64,000 nt of DNA from Rhopalosiphum padi. Lineage: Eukaryota; Arthropoda; Insecta; Hemiptera; Aphididae. Numbering within the stretch: position 1 is the stretch's first letter; each line of letters opens with the position of its first letter. The position numbers and the translations under genes are program-made. The stretch covers positions 9,288,969-9,352,968 of the forward strand of contig NW_026869996.1 of NCBI RefSeq assembly GCF_020882245.1, given 5' to 3'. The notes beneath the pieces were generated by a model that was not told where the DNA came from, ran no database searches, and saw nothing but the letters and a program-made list of their open reading frames with translations. Shown piece by piece: positions 47,672-61,385 of this stretch.

Positions 47672-49956
47672 TTTCAAATTTTGGGTTTTCAAAAATCGTT
47701 CGACCTAAGTACGACGTTTAAAAATCCTTAATAACGGTTTTTCAAAAAATCATAAGCATACAACTTATGAAGCTGGTTATGGGGATCAATTTTATGACTA
47801 ACGACTTTCGTCCTATCTCTCTCGGTTTTCCCGTAAAACACTTCGTAAACGAGAATTTTCATTTTTCGAAATTTTCAATTTTCATTCGCGTTTCCTAGGT
47901 CACCTGGTGGTCCAACGACAATTTATCACAGAAGTTAAAATGTTCTACATGTAATTCTAAATCAGAATCAGTTTTTGTTTTTTCCAAAAACTCGTTATTT
48001 CAAATTTTGGGTTTTCAAAAATCGTTCGACCTAAGTACGACGTTTAAAAATCCTTAATAACAGTTTTTCGAAAAATCAAAAGCATACAACTTATGAAGCT
48101 GGTTATGGGGATCAATTTTATGTCTGACGACTGTCGTCCTATCTCTCTCGATTTTCCCGTAAAACACTTCGTAAACGAGAATTTTCATTTTTCGAAATTT
48201 TCAATTTTCATTCGCGTTTCCTAGGTCACCTGGTGGTCCAACGACAAATTTATCACAGAAGTTAAAATGTTCTAAATGTAATTCTAAATCAGAATCAGTT
48301 TTTCATTTTTCCTAAAACTCGTTATTTCAAATTTTGGGTTTTCAAAAATCGTTCGACCTAAGTACGACGTTTAAAAATCCTTAATAACGGTTTTTCAAAA
48401 AATCATAAGCATACAACTTATGAAGCTGGTTATGGGGATCAATTTTATGACTAACGACTTTCGTCCTATCTCTCTCGGTTTTCCCGTAAAACACTTCGTA
48501 AACGAGAATTTTCATTTTTCGAAATTTTCAATTTTCATTCGCGTTTCCTAGGTCACCTGGTGGTCCAACGACAAATTTATCACAGAAGTTAAAATGTTCT
48601 ACATGTAATTCTAAATCAGAATCAGTTTTTGTTTTTTCCAAAAATTGTTTATTTCAAATTTTGGGTTTTCAAAAATCGTTCGACCTAAGTACGACGTTTA
48701 AAAATCCTTAATAACGGTTTTTCGAAAAATCAAAAGCATACAACTTATGAAGCTGGTTATGGGGATCAATTTTATGTCTCACGACTGTCGTCCTATCTCT
48801 CTCGGTTTTCCCGTAAAACATTTCGTAAACGAGAATTTTCATTTTTCGAAATTTTCAATTTTCATTCGCGTTTCCTAGGTCACCTGGTGGTCCAACGACA
48901 ATTTATCACAGAAGTTAAAATGTTCTACATGTAATTCCAAACCAGAAACAGTTTTTCATTTTTCCAAAAACTCGTTATTTCAAATTTTGGGTTTTCAAAA
49001 ATCGTTCGACCTAAGTACGACGTTTAAAAATCCTTAATAACGGTTTTTCGAAAAATCAAAAGCATACAACTTATGAAGCTGGTTATGGGGATCAATTTTA
49101 TGTCTCACGACTGTCGTCCTATCTCTCTCGGTTTTCCCGTAAAACATTTCGTAAACGAGAATTATCATTTTTCGAAATTTTCAATTTTCATTCGCGTTTC
49201 CTAGGTCACCTGGTGGTCCAACGACAATTTATCACAGAAGTTAAAATGTTCTACATGTAATTCCAAACCAGAAACAGTTTTTCATTTTTCCAAAAACTCG
49301 TTATTTCAAATTTTGGGTTTTCAAAAATCGTTCGACCTAAGTACGACGTTTAAAAATCCTTAATAACAGTTTTTCGAAAAATCAAAAGCATACAACTTAT
49401 GAAGCTGGTTATGGGGATCAATTTTATGTCTCACGACTGTCGTCCTATCTCTCTCGGTTTTCCCGTAAAACATTTCGTAAACGAGAATTTTCATTTTTCG
49501 AAATTTTCAATTTTCATTCGCGTTTCCTAGGTCACCTGGTGGTCCAACGACAATTTATCACAGAAGTTAAAATGTTCTACATGTAATTCCAAACCAGAAA
49601 CAGTTTTTCATTTTTCCAAAAACTCGTTATTTCAAATTTTGGGTTTTTAAAAATCGTTCGACCTAAGTACGACGTTTAAAAATCCTTAATAACAGTTTTT
49701 CGAAAAATCAAAAGCATACAACTTATGAAGCTGGTTATGGGGATCAATTTTATGTCTGACGACTGTCGTCCTATCTTTCTCGATTTTCCCGTAAAACACT
49801 TCGTAAACGAGAATTTTCATTTTTCGAAATTTTCAATTTTCATTCGCGTTTCCTAGGTCACCTGGTGGTCCAACGACAAATTTATCACAGAAGTTAAAAT
49901 GTTCTAAATGTAATTCTAAATCAGAATCAGTTTTTCATTTTTCCTAAAACTCGTTA
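47672..49956 (+). repeat. 7-mer HOR copy 1 (2285 bp)
   Basis: The order is A H* A R R Rc H*, with starts 47672, 47998, 48325, 48652, 48978, 49304 and 49630. Markers are a first A with ACAATTT, a second A with ACAAATTT, GAATTATC at 48978, and GGGTTTTTAAAAATCG with TCTTTCTCGA at 49630. Confidence 0.9.
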
Positions 49957-52241
49957 TTTCAAATTTTGGGTTTTCAAAAATCGTTCGACCTAAGTACGAC
50001 GTTTAAAAATCCTTAATAACGGTTTTTCAAAAAATCATAAGCATACAACTTATGAAGCTGGTTATGGGGATCAATTTTATGACTAACGACTTTCGTCCTA
50101 TCTCTCTCGGTTTTCCCGTAAAACACTTCGTAAACGAGAATTTTCATTTTTCGAAATTTTCAATTTTCATTCGCGTTTCCTAGGTCACCTGGTGGTCCAA
50201 CGACAATTTATCACAGAAGTTAAAATGTTCTACATGTAATTCTAAATCAGAATCAGTTTTTGTTTTTTCCAAAAACTCGTTATTTCAAATTTTGGGTTTT
50301 CAAAAATCGTTCGACCTAAGTACGACGTTTAAAAATCCTTAATAACAGTTTTTCGAAAAATCAAAAGCATACAACTTATGAAGCTGGTTATGGGGATCAA
50401 TTTTATGTCTGACGACTGTCGTCCTATCTCTCTCGATTTTCCCGTAAAACACTTCGTAAACGAGAATTTTCATTTTTCGAAATTTTCAATTTTCATTCGC
50501 GTTTCCTAGGTCACCTGGTGGTCCAACGACAAATTTATCACAGAAGTTAAAATGTTCTAAATGTAATTCTAAATCAGAATCAGTTTTTCATTTTTCCTAA
50601 AACTCGTTATTTCAAATTTTGGGTTTTCAAAAATCGTTCGACCTAAGTACGACGTTTAAAAATCCTTAATAACGGTTTTTCAAAAAATCATAAGCATACA
50701 ACTTATGAAGCTGGTTATGGGGATCAATTTTATGACTAACGACTTTCGTCCTATCTCTCTCGGTTTTCCCGTAAAACACTTCGTAAACGAGAATTTTCAT
50801 TTTTCGAAATTTTCAATTTTCATTCGCGTTTCCTAGGTCACCTGGTGGTCCAACGACAAATTTATCACAGAAGTTAAAATGTTCTACATGTAATTCTAAA
50901 TCAGAATCAGTTTTTGTTTTTTCCAAAAATTGTTTATTTCAAATTTTGGGTTTTCAAAAATCGTTCGACCTAAGTACGACGTTTAAAAATCCTTAATAAC
51001 GGTTTTTCGAAAAATCAAAAGCATACAACTTATGAAGCTGGTTATGGGGATCAATTTTATGTCTCACGACTGTCGTCCTATCTCTCTCGGTTTTCCCGTA
51101 AAACATTTCGTAAACGAGAATTTTCATTTTTCGAAATTTTCAATTTTCATTCGCGTTTCCTAGGTCACCTGGTGGTCCAACGACAATTTATCACAGAAGT
51201 TAAAATGTTCTACATGTAATTCCAAACCAGAAACAGTTTTTCATTTTTCCAAAAACTCGTTATTTCAAATTTTGGGTTTTCAAAAATCGTTCGACCTAAG
51301 TACGACGTTTAAAAATCCTTAATAACGGTTTTTCGAAAAATCAAAAGCATACAACTTATGAAGCTGGTTATGGGGATCAATTTTATGTCTCACGACTGTC
51401 GTCCTATCTCTCTCGGTTTTCCCGTAAAACATTTCGTAAACGAGAATTATCATTTTTCGAAATTTTCAATTTTCATTCGCGTTTCCTAGGTCACCTGGTG
51501 GTCCAACGACAATTTATCACAGAAGTTAAAATGTTCTACATGTAATTCCAAACCAGAAACAGTTTTTCATTTTTCCAAAAACTCGTTATTTCAAATTTTG
51601 GGTTTTCAAAAATCGTTCGACCTAAGTACGACGTTTAAAAATCCTTAATAACAGTTTTTCGAAAAATCAAAAGCATACAACTTATGAAGCTGGTTATGGG
51701 GATCAATTTTATGTCTCACGACTGTCGTCCTATCTCTCTCGGTTTTCCCGTAAAACATTTCGTAAACGAGAATTTTCATTTTTCGAAATTTTCAATTTTC
51801 ATTCGCGTTTCCTAGGTCACCTGGTGGTCCAACGACAATTTATCACAGAAGTTAAAATGTTCTACATGTAATTCCAAACCAGAAACAGTTTTTCATTTTT
51901 CCAAAAACTCGTTATTTCAAATTTTGGGTTTTTAAAAATCGTTCGACCTAAGTACGACGTTTAAAAATCCTTAATAACAGTTTTTCGAAAAATCAAAAGC
52001 ATACAACTTATGAAGCTGGTTATGGGGATCAATTTTATGTCTGACGACTGTCGTCCTATCTTTCTCGATTTTCCCGTAAAACACTTCGTAAACGAGAATT
52101 TTCATTTTTCGAAATTTTCAATTTTCATTCGCGTTTCCTAGGTCACCTGGTGGTCCAACGACAAATTTATCACAGAAGTTAAAATGTTCTAAATGTAATT
52201 CTAAATCAGAATCAGTTTTTCATTTTTCCTAAAACTCGTTA
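49957..52241 (+). repeat. 7-mer HOR copy 2 (2285 bp)
   Basis: Starts are 49957, 50283, 50610, 50937, 51263, 51589 and 51915. All diagnostic sites, including the rare ones, match copy 1 in the same order, and I noticed no difference by eye. The exact 2285-bp spacing of every monomer supports duplication of the unit as a block. Confidence 0.9.
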
Positions 52242-53547
52242 TTTCAAATTTTGGGTTTTCAAAAATCGTTCGACCTAAGTACGACGTTTAAAAATCCTTA
52301 ATAACGGTTTTTCAAAAAATCATAAGCATACAACTTATGAAGCTGGTTATGGGGATCAATTTTATGACTAACGACTTTCGTCCTATCTCTCTCGGTTTTC
52401 CCGTAAAACACTTCGTAAACGAGAATTTTCATTTTTCGAAATTTTCAATTTTCATTCGCGTTTCCTAGGTCACCTGGTGGTCCAACGACAATTTATCACA
52501 GAAGTTAAAATGTTCTACATGTAATTCTAAATCAGAATCAGTTTTTGTTTTTTCCAAAAACTCGTTATTTCAAATTTTGGGTTTTCAAAAATCGTTCGAC
52601 CTAAGTACGACGTTTAAAAATCCTTAATAACAGTTTTTCGAAAAATCAAAAGCATACAACTTATGAAGCTGGTTATGGGGATCAATTTTATGTCTGACGA
52701 CTGTCGTCCTATCTCTCTCGATTTTCCCGTAAAACACTTCGTAAACGAGAATTTTCATTTTTCGAAATTTTCAATTTTCATTCGCGTTTCCTAGGTCACC
52801 TGGTGGTCCAACGACAAATTTATCACAGAAGTTAAAATGTTCTAAATGTAATTCTAAATCAGAATCAGTTTTTCATTTTTCCTAAAACTCGTTATTTCAA
52901 ATTTTGGGTTTTCAAAAATCGTTCGACCTAAGTACGACGTTTAAAAATCCTTAATAACGGTTTTTCAAAAAATCATAAGCATACAACTTATGAAGCTGGT
53001 TATGGGGATCAATTTTATGACTAACGACTTTCGTCCTATCTCTCTCGGTTTTCCCGTAAAACACTTCGTAAACGAGAATTTTCATTTTTCGAAATTTTCA
53101 ATTTTCATTCGCGTTTCCTAGGTCACCTGGTGGTCCAACGACAAATTTATCACAGAAGTTAAAATGTTCTACATGTAATTCTAAATCAGAATCAGTTTTT
53201 GTTTTTTCCAAAAATTGTTTATTTCAAATTTTGGGTTTTCAAAAATCGTTCGACCTAAGTACGACGTTTAAAAATCCTTAATAACGGTTTTTCGAAAAAT
53301 CAAAAGCATACAACTTATGAAGCTGGTTATGGGGATCAATTTTATGTCTCACGACTGTCGTCCTATCTCTCTCGGTTTTCCCGTAAAACATTTCGTAAAC
53401 GAGAATTTTCATTTTTCGAAATTTTCAATTTTCATTCGCGTTTCCTAGGTCACCTGGTGGTCCAACGACAATTTATCACAGAAGTTAAAATGTTCTACAT
53501 GTAATTCCAAACCAGAAACAGTTTTTCATTTTTCCAAAAACTCGTTA
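52242..53547 (+). repeat. 7-mer HOR copy 3, first four monomers
   Basis: Starts are 52242, 52568, 52895 and 53222 (A H* A R). They match the first four monomers of copies 1 and 2. The next monomer (53548) is an H with CTCAATTTTCCC instead of the expected R with GAATTATC, so the HOR breaks off here. Confidence 0.88.
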
Positions 53548-55834
53548 TTTCAAATTTTGGGTTTTCAAAAATCGTTCGACCTAAGTACGACGTTTAAAAA
53601 TCCTTAATAACAGTTTTTCGAAAAATCAAAAGCATACAACTTATGAAGCTGGTTATGGGGATCAATTTTATGTCTGACGACTGTCGTCCTATCTCTCTCA
53701 ATTTTCCCGTAAAACACTTCGTAAACGAGAATTTTCATTTTTCGAAATTTTCAATTTTCATTCGCGTTTCCTAGGTCACCTGGTGGTCCAACGACAAATT
53801 TATCACAGAAGTTAAAATGTTCTACATGTAATTCTAAATCAGAATCAGTTTTTGTTTTTTCCAAAAATTGTTTATTTCAAATTTTGGGTTTTCAAAAATC
53901 GTTCGACCTAAGTACGACGTTTAAAAATCCTTAATAACGGTTTTTCGAAAAATCAAGAGCATACAACTTATGAAGCTGGTTATGGGGATCAATTTTATGT
54001 CTGACGACTGTCGTCCTATCTCTCTCGATTTTCCCGTAAAACACTTCGTAAACGAGAATTTTCATTTTTCGAAATTTTCAATTTTCATTCGCGTTTCCTA
54101 GGTCACCTGGTGGTCCAACGACAAATTTATCACAGAAGTTAAAATGTTCTACATGTAATTCTAAATCAGAATCAGTTTTTGTTTTTTCCAAAAATTGTTT
54201 ATTTCAAATTTTGGGTTTTCAAAAATCGTTCGACCTAAGTACGACGTTTAAAAATCCTTAATAACGGTTTTTCGAAAAATCAAAAGCATACAACTTATGA
54301 AGCTGGTTATGAGGATCAATTTTATGTCTCACGACTGTCGTCCTATCTCTCTCGGTTTTCCCGTAAAACATTTCGTAAACGAGAATTTTCATTTTTCGAA
54401 ATTTTCAATTTTCATTCGCGTTTCCTAGGTCACCTGGTGGTCCAACGACAATTTATCACAGAAGTTAAAATGTTCTACATGTAATTCCAAACCAGAAACA
54501 GTTTTTCATTTTTCCAAAAACTCGTTATTTCAAATTTTGGGTTTTCAAAAATCGTTCGACCTAAGTACGACGTTTAAAAATCCTTAATAACAGTTTTTCG
54601 AAAAATCAAAAGCATACAACTTATGAAGCTGGTTATGGGGATTAATTTTATGTCTGACGACTGTCGTCCTATCTCTCTCGATTTTCCCGTAAAACACTTC
54701 GTAAACGAGAATTTTCATTTTTCGAAATTTTCAATTTTCATTCGCGTTTCCTAGGTCACCTGGTGGTCCAACGACAAATTTATCACAGAAGTTAAAATGT
54801 TCTACATGTAATTCCAAACCAGAAACAGTTTTTCATTTTTCCAAAAACTCGTTATTTCAAATTTTGGGTTTTCAAAAATCGTTCGACCTAAGTACGACGT
54901 TTAAAAATCCTTAATAACAGTTTTTCGAAAAATCAAAAGCATACAACTTATGAAGCTGGTTATGGGGATCAATTTTATGTCTGACGACTGTCGTCCTATC
55001 TCTCTCGATTTTCCCGTAAAACACTTCGTAAACGAGAATTTTCATTTTTCGAAATTTTCAATTTTCATTCGCGTTTCCTAGGTCACCTGGTGGTCCAACG
55101 ACAAATTTATCACAGAAGTTAAAATGTTCTACATGTAATTCTAAATCAGAATCAGTTTTTGTTTTTTCCAAAAATTGTTTATTTCAAATTTTGGGTTTTC
55201 AAAAATCGTTCGACCTAAGTACGACGTTTAAAAATCCTTAATAACGGTTTTTCGAAAAATCAAAAGCATACAACTTATGAAGCTGGTTATGGGGATCAAT
55301 TTTATGTCTCACGACTGTCGTCCTATCTCTCTCGGTTTTCCCGTAAAACATTTCGTAAACGAGAATTTTCATTTTTCGAAATTTTCAATTTTCATTCGCG
55401 TTTCCTAGGTCACCTGGTGGTCCAACGACAATTTATCACAGAAGTTAAAATGTTCTACATGTAATTCCAAACCAGAAACAGTTTTTCATTTTTCCAAAAA
55501 CTCGTTATTTCAAATTTTGGGTTTTCAAAAATCGTTCGACCTAAGTACGACGTTTAAAAATCCTTAATAACAGTTTTTCGAAAAATCAAAAGCATACAAC
55601 TTATGAAGCTGGTTATGGGGATCAATTTTATGTCTGACGACTGTCGTCCTATCTCTCTCGATTTTCCCGTAAAACACTTCGTAAACGAGAATTTTCATTT
55701 TTCGAAATTTTCAATTTTCATTCGCGTTTCCTAGGTCACCTGGTGGTCCAACGACAAATTTATCACAGAAGTTAAAATGTTCTACATGTAATTCTAAATC
55801 AGAATCAGTTTTTGTTTTTTCCAAAAATTGTTTA
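53548..55834 (+). repeat. Zone II block H-Hg-R-H2-H-R-H (monomers 165-171)
   Basis: Starts are 53548, 53875, 54202, 54528, 54855, 55182 and 55508. The first pair carries the rare CTCAATTTTCCC and ATCAAGAGC seen again at 58120-58772 and 61386-62038. H2 at 54528 has a private GGGATTAATT. Confidence 0.82.
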
Positions 55835-57140
55835 TTTCAAATTTTGGGTTTTCAAAAATCGTTCGACCTAAGTACGACGTTTAAAAATCCTTAATAACGG
55901 TTTTTCGAAAAATCAAAAGCATACAACTTATGAAGCTGGTTATGAGGATCAATTTTATGTCTCACGACTGTCGTCCTATCTCTCTCGGTTTTCCCGTAAA
56001 ACATTTCGTAAACGAGAATTTTCATTTTTCGAAATTTTCAATTTTCATTCGCGTTTCCTAGGTCACCTGGTGGTCCAACGACAATTTATCACAGAAGTTA
56101 AAAAGTTCTACATGTAATTCCAAACCAGAAACAGTTTTTCATTTTTCCAAAAACTCGTTATTTCAAATTTTGGGTTTTTAAAAATCGTTCGACCTAAGTA
56201 CGACGTTTAAAAATCCTTAATAACAGTTTTTCGAAAAATCAAAAGCATACAACTTATGAAGCTGGTTATGGGGATCAATTTTATGTCTGACGACTGTCGT
56301 CCTATCTCTCTCGATTTTCCCGTAAAACACTTCGTAAACGAGAATTTTCATTTTTCGAAATTTTCAATTTTCATTCGCGTTTCCTAGGTCACCTGGTGGT
56401 CCAACGACAAATTTATCACAGAAGTTAAAATGTTCTACATGTAATTCTAAATCAGAATCAGTTTTTGTTTTTTCCAAAAATTGTTTATTTCAAATTTTGG
56501 GTTTTCAAAAATCGTTCGACCTAAGTACGACGTTTAAAAATCCTTAATAACGGTTTTTCGAAAAATCAAAAGCATACAACTTATGAAGCTGGTTATGAGG
56601 ATCAATTTTATGTCTCACGACTGTCGTCCTATCTCTCTCGGTTTTCCCGTAAAACATTTCGTAAACGAGAATTTTCATTTTTCGAAATTTTCAATTTTCA
56701 TTCGCGTTTCCTAGGTCACCTGGTGGTCCAACGACAATTTATCACAGAAGTTAAAAAGTTCTACATGTAATTCCAAACCAGAAACAGTTTTTCATTTTTC
56801 CAAAAACTCGTTATTTCAAATTTTGGGTTTTTAAAAATCGTTCGACCTAAGTACGACGTTTAAAAATCCTTAATAACAGTTTTTCGAAAAATCAAAAGCA
56901 TACAACTTATGAAGCTGGTTATGGGGATCAATTTTATGTCTGACGACTGTCGTCCTATCTCTCTCGATTTTCCCGTAAAACACTTCGTAAACGAGAATTT
57001 TCATTTTTCGAAATTTTCAATTTTCATTCGCGTTTCCTAGGTCACCTGGTGGTCCAACGACAAATTTATCACAGAAGTTAAAATGTTCTAAATGTAATTC
57101 TAAATCAGAATCAGTTTTTCATTTTTCCTAAAACTCGTTA
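55835..57140 (+). repeat. Two R-H dimers with private markers
   Basis: The dimers are 55835-56487 and 56488-57140, 653 bp each. Both have TTAAAAAGTTC in R and GGGTTTTTAAAAATCG in H. They differ in the final tail, where the second H becomes H*. The first marker occurs nowhere else, so the duplication is local. Confidence 0.85.
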
Positions 57141-58119
57141 TTTCAAATTTTGGGTTTTCAAAAATCGTTCGACCTAAGTACGACGTTTAAAAATCCTTAA
57201 TAACGGTTTTTCAAAAAATCATAAGCATACAACTTATGAAGCTGGTTATGGGGATCAATTTTATGACTAACGACTTTCGTCCTATCTCTCTCGGTTTTCC
57301 CGTAAAACACTTCGTAAACGAGAATTTTCATTTTTCGAAATTTTCAATTTTCATTCGCGTTTCCTAGGTCACCTGGTGGTCCAACGACAATTTATCACAG
57401 AAGTTAAAATGTTCTACATGTAATTCTAAATCAGAATCAGTTTTTGTTTTTTCCAAAAACTCGTTATTTCAAATTTTGGGTTTTCAAAAATCGTTCGACC
57501 TAAGTACGACATTTAAAAATCCTTAATAACGGTTTTTCGAAAAATCAAAAGCATACAACTTATGAAGCTGGTTATGGGGATCAATTTTATGTCTCACGAC
57601 TGTCGTCATATCTCTCTCGGTTTTCCCGTAAAACATTTCGTAAACGAGAATTTTCATTTTTCGAAATTTTCAATTTTCATTCGCGTTTCCTAGGTCACCT
57701 GGTGGTCCAACGACAATTTATCACAGAAGTTAAAATGTTCTACATGTAATTCCAAACCAGAAACAGTTTTTCATTTTTCCAAAAACTCGTTATTTCAAAT
57801 TTTGGGTTTTCAAAAATCGTTCGACCTAAGTACGACGTTTAAAAATCCTTAATAACAGTTTTTCGAAAAATCAAAAGCATACAACTTATGAAGCTGGTTA
57901 TGGGGATCAATTTTATGTCTGACGACTGTCGTCCTATCTCTCTCGATTTTCCCGTAAAACACTTCGTAAACGAGAATTTTCATTTTTCGAAATTTTCAAT
58001 TTTCATTCGCGTTTCCTAGGTCACCTGGTGGTCCAACGACAAATTTATCACAGAAGTTAAAATGTTCTAAATGTAATTCTAAATCAGAATCAGTTTTTCA
58101 TTTTTCCTAAAACTCGTTA
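57141..58119 (+). repeat. Zone II block A-R-H* (monomers 176-178)
   Basis: Starts are 57141, 57467 and 57793. R has the GACATTT of F monomers and a private GTCGTCATATC. The block separates the dimers from the 10-mer HOR. Confidence 0.82.
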
Positions 58120-61100
58120 TTTCAAATTTTGGGTTTTCAAAAATCGTTCGACCTAAGTACGACGTTTAAAAATCCTTAATAACAGTTTTTCGAAAAATCA
58201 AAAGCATACAACTTATGAAGCTGGTTATGGGGATCAATTTTATGTCTGACGACTGTCGTCCTATCTCTCTCAATTTTCCCGTAAAACACTTCGTAAACGA
58301 GAATTTTCATTTTTCGAAATTTTCAATTTTCATTCGCGTTTCCTAGGTCACCTGGTGGTCCAACGACAAATTTATCACAGAAGTTAAAATGTTCTACATG
58401 TAATTCTAAATCAGAATCAGTTTTTGTTTTTTCCAAAAATTGTTTATTTCAAATTTTGGGTTTTCAAAAATCGTTCGACCTAAGTACGACGTTTAAAAAT
58501 CCTTAATAACGGTTTTTCGAAAAATCAAGAGCATACAACTTATGAAGCTGGTTATGGGGATCAATTTTATGTCTCACGACTGTCGTCCTATCTCTCTCGG
58601 TTTTCCCGTAAAACATTTCGTAAACGAGAATTTTCATTTTTCGAAATTTTCAATTTTCATTCGCGTTTCCTAGGTCACCTAGTGGTCCAACGACAATTTA
58701 TCACAGAAGTTAAAATGTTCTACATGTAATTCCAAACCAGAAACAGTTTTTCATTTTTCCAAAAACTCGTTATTTCAAATTTTGGGTTTTCAAAAATCGT
58801 TCGACCTAAGTACGACGTTTAAAAATCCTTAATAACAGTTTTTCGAAAAATCAAAAGCATACAACTTATGAAGCTGGTTATGGGGATCAATTTTATGTCT
58901 GACGACTGTCGTCCTATCTCTCTCGATTTTCCCGTAAAACACTTCGTAAACGAGAATTTTCATTTTTCGAAATTTTCAATTTTCATTCGCGTTTCCTAGG
59001 TCACCTGGTGGTCCAACGACAAATTTATCACAGAAGTTAAAATGTTCTACATGTAATTTTAAATCAGAATCAGTTTTTGTTTTTTCCAAAAATTGTTTAT
59101 TTCAAATTTTGGGTTTTCAAAAATCGTTCGACCTAAGTACGACGTTTAAAAATCCTTAATAACGGTTTTTCGAAAAATCAAAAGCATACAACTTATGAAG
59201 CTGGTTATGGGGATCAATTTTATGTCTCACGACTGTCGTCCTATCTCTCTCGGTTTTCCCGTAAAACATTTCGTAAACGAGAATTTTCATTTTTCGAAAA
59301 TTTCAATTTTCATTCGCGTTTCCTAGGTCACCTGGTGGTCCAACGACAATTTATCACAGAAGTTAAAATGTTCTAAATGTAATTCTAAATCAGAATCAGT
59401 TTTTCATTTTTCCTAAAACTCGTTATTTCAAATTTTGGGTTTTCAAAAATCGTTCGACCTAAGTACGACGTTTAAAAATCCTTAATAACGGTTTTTCAAA
59501 AAATCATAAGCATACAACTTATGAAGCTGGTTATGGGGATCAATTTTATGACTAACGACTTTCGTCCTATCTCTCTCGGTTTTCCCGTAAAACACTTCGT
59601 AAACGAGAATTTTCATTTTTCGAAATTTTCAATTTTCATTCGCGTTTCCTAGGTCACCTGGTGGTCCAACGACAAATTTATCACAGAAGTTAAAATGTTC
59701 TACATGTAATTCTAAATCAGAATCAGTTTTTGTTTTTTCCAAAAATTGTTTATTTCAAATTTTGGGTTTTCAAAAATCGTTCGACCTAAGTACGACGTTT
59801 AAAAATCCTTAATAACGGTTTTTCGAAAAATCAAAAGCATACAACTTATGAAGCTGGTTATGGGGATCAATTTTATGTCTCACGACTGTCGTCCTATCTC
59901 TCTCGGTTTTCCCGTAAAACATTTCGTAAACGAGAATTTTCATTTTTCGAAATTTTCAATTTTCATTCGCGTTTCCTAGGTCACCTGGTGGTCCAACGAC
60001 AATTTATCACAGAAGTTAAAATGTTCTACATGTAATTCCAAACCAGAAACAGTTTTTCATTTTTCCAAAAACTCGTTATTTCAAATTTTGGGTTTTCAAA
60101 AATCGTTCGACCTAAGTACGACGTTTAAAAATCCTTAATAACAGTTTTTTGAAAAATCAAAAGCATACAACTTATGAAGCTGGTTATGGGGATCAATTTT
60201 ATGTCTGACGACTGTCGTCCTATCTCTCTCGATTTTCCCGTAAAACACTTCGTAAACGAGAATTTTCATTTTTCGAAATTTTCAATTTTCATTCGCGTTT
60301 CCTAGGTCACCTGGTGGTCCAACGACAAATTTATCACAGAAGTTAAAATGTTCTACATGTAATTCCAAACCAGAAACAGTTTTTCATTTTTCCAAAAACT
60401 CGTTATTTCAAATTTTGGGTTTTCAAAAATCGTTCGACCTAAGTACGACGTTTAAAAATCCTTAATAACGGTTTTTCGAAAAATCAAAAGCATACAACTT
60501 ATGAAGCTGGTTATGGGGATCAATTTTATGTCTGACGACTGTCGTCCTATCTCTCTCGATTTTCCCGTAAAACACTTCGTAAACGAGAATTTTCATTTTT
60601 CGAAATTTTCAATTTTCATTCGCGTTTCCTAGGTCACCTGGTGGTCCAACGACAAATTTATCACAGAAGTTAAAATGTTCTACATGTAATTTTAAATCAG
60701 AATCAGTTTTTGTTTTTTCCAAAAATTGTTTATTTCAAATTTTGGGTTTTCAAAAATCGTTCGACCTAAGTACGACGTTTAAAAATCCTTAATAACGGTT
60801 TTTCGAAAAATCAAAAGCATACAACTTATGAAGCTGGTTATGGGGATCAATTTTATGTCTCACGACTGTCGTCCTATCTCTCTCGGTTTTCCCGTAAAAC
60901 ATTTCGTAAACGAGAATTTTCATTTTTCGAAAATTTCAATTTTCATTCGCGTTTCCTAGGTCACCTGGTGGTCCAACGACAATTTATCACAGAAGTTAAA
61001 ATGTTCTACATGTAATTCCAAACCAGAAACAGTTTTTCATTTTTCCAAAAACTCGTTATTTCAAATTTTGGGTTTTCAAAAATCGTTCGACCTAAGTACG

Positions 61101-61385
61101 ACGTTTAAAAATCCTTAATAACGGTTTTTCGAAAAATCAAAAGCATACAACTTATGAAGCTGGTTATGGGGATCAATTTTATGTCTGACGACTGTCGTCC
61201 TATCTCTCTCGATTTTCCCGTAAAACACTTCGTAAACGAGAATTTTCATTTTTCGAAATTTTCAATTTTCATTCGCGTTTCCTAGGTCACCTGGTGGTCC
61301 AACGACAAATTTATCACAGAAGTTAAAATGTTCTAAATGTAATTCTAAATCAGAATCAGTTTTTCATTTTTCCTAAAACTCGTTA
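58120..61385 (+). repeat. 10-mer HOR copy 1 (3266 bp)
   Basis: Starts are 58120, 58447, 58773, 59100, 59426, 59753, 60079, 60406, 60733 and 61059. Markers in order are CTCAATTTTCCC, ATCAAGAGC with CCTAGTGG, TAATTTTAAATCAG, an R head on an H* tail with GAAAATTTC (59100), A, R, CAGTTTTTTGAAAA, TAATTTTAAATCAG again, R with GAAAATTTC, and an H* with AACGG. Confidence 0.88.
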
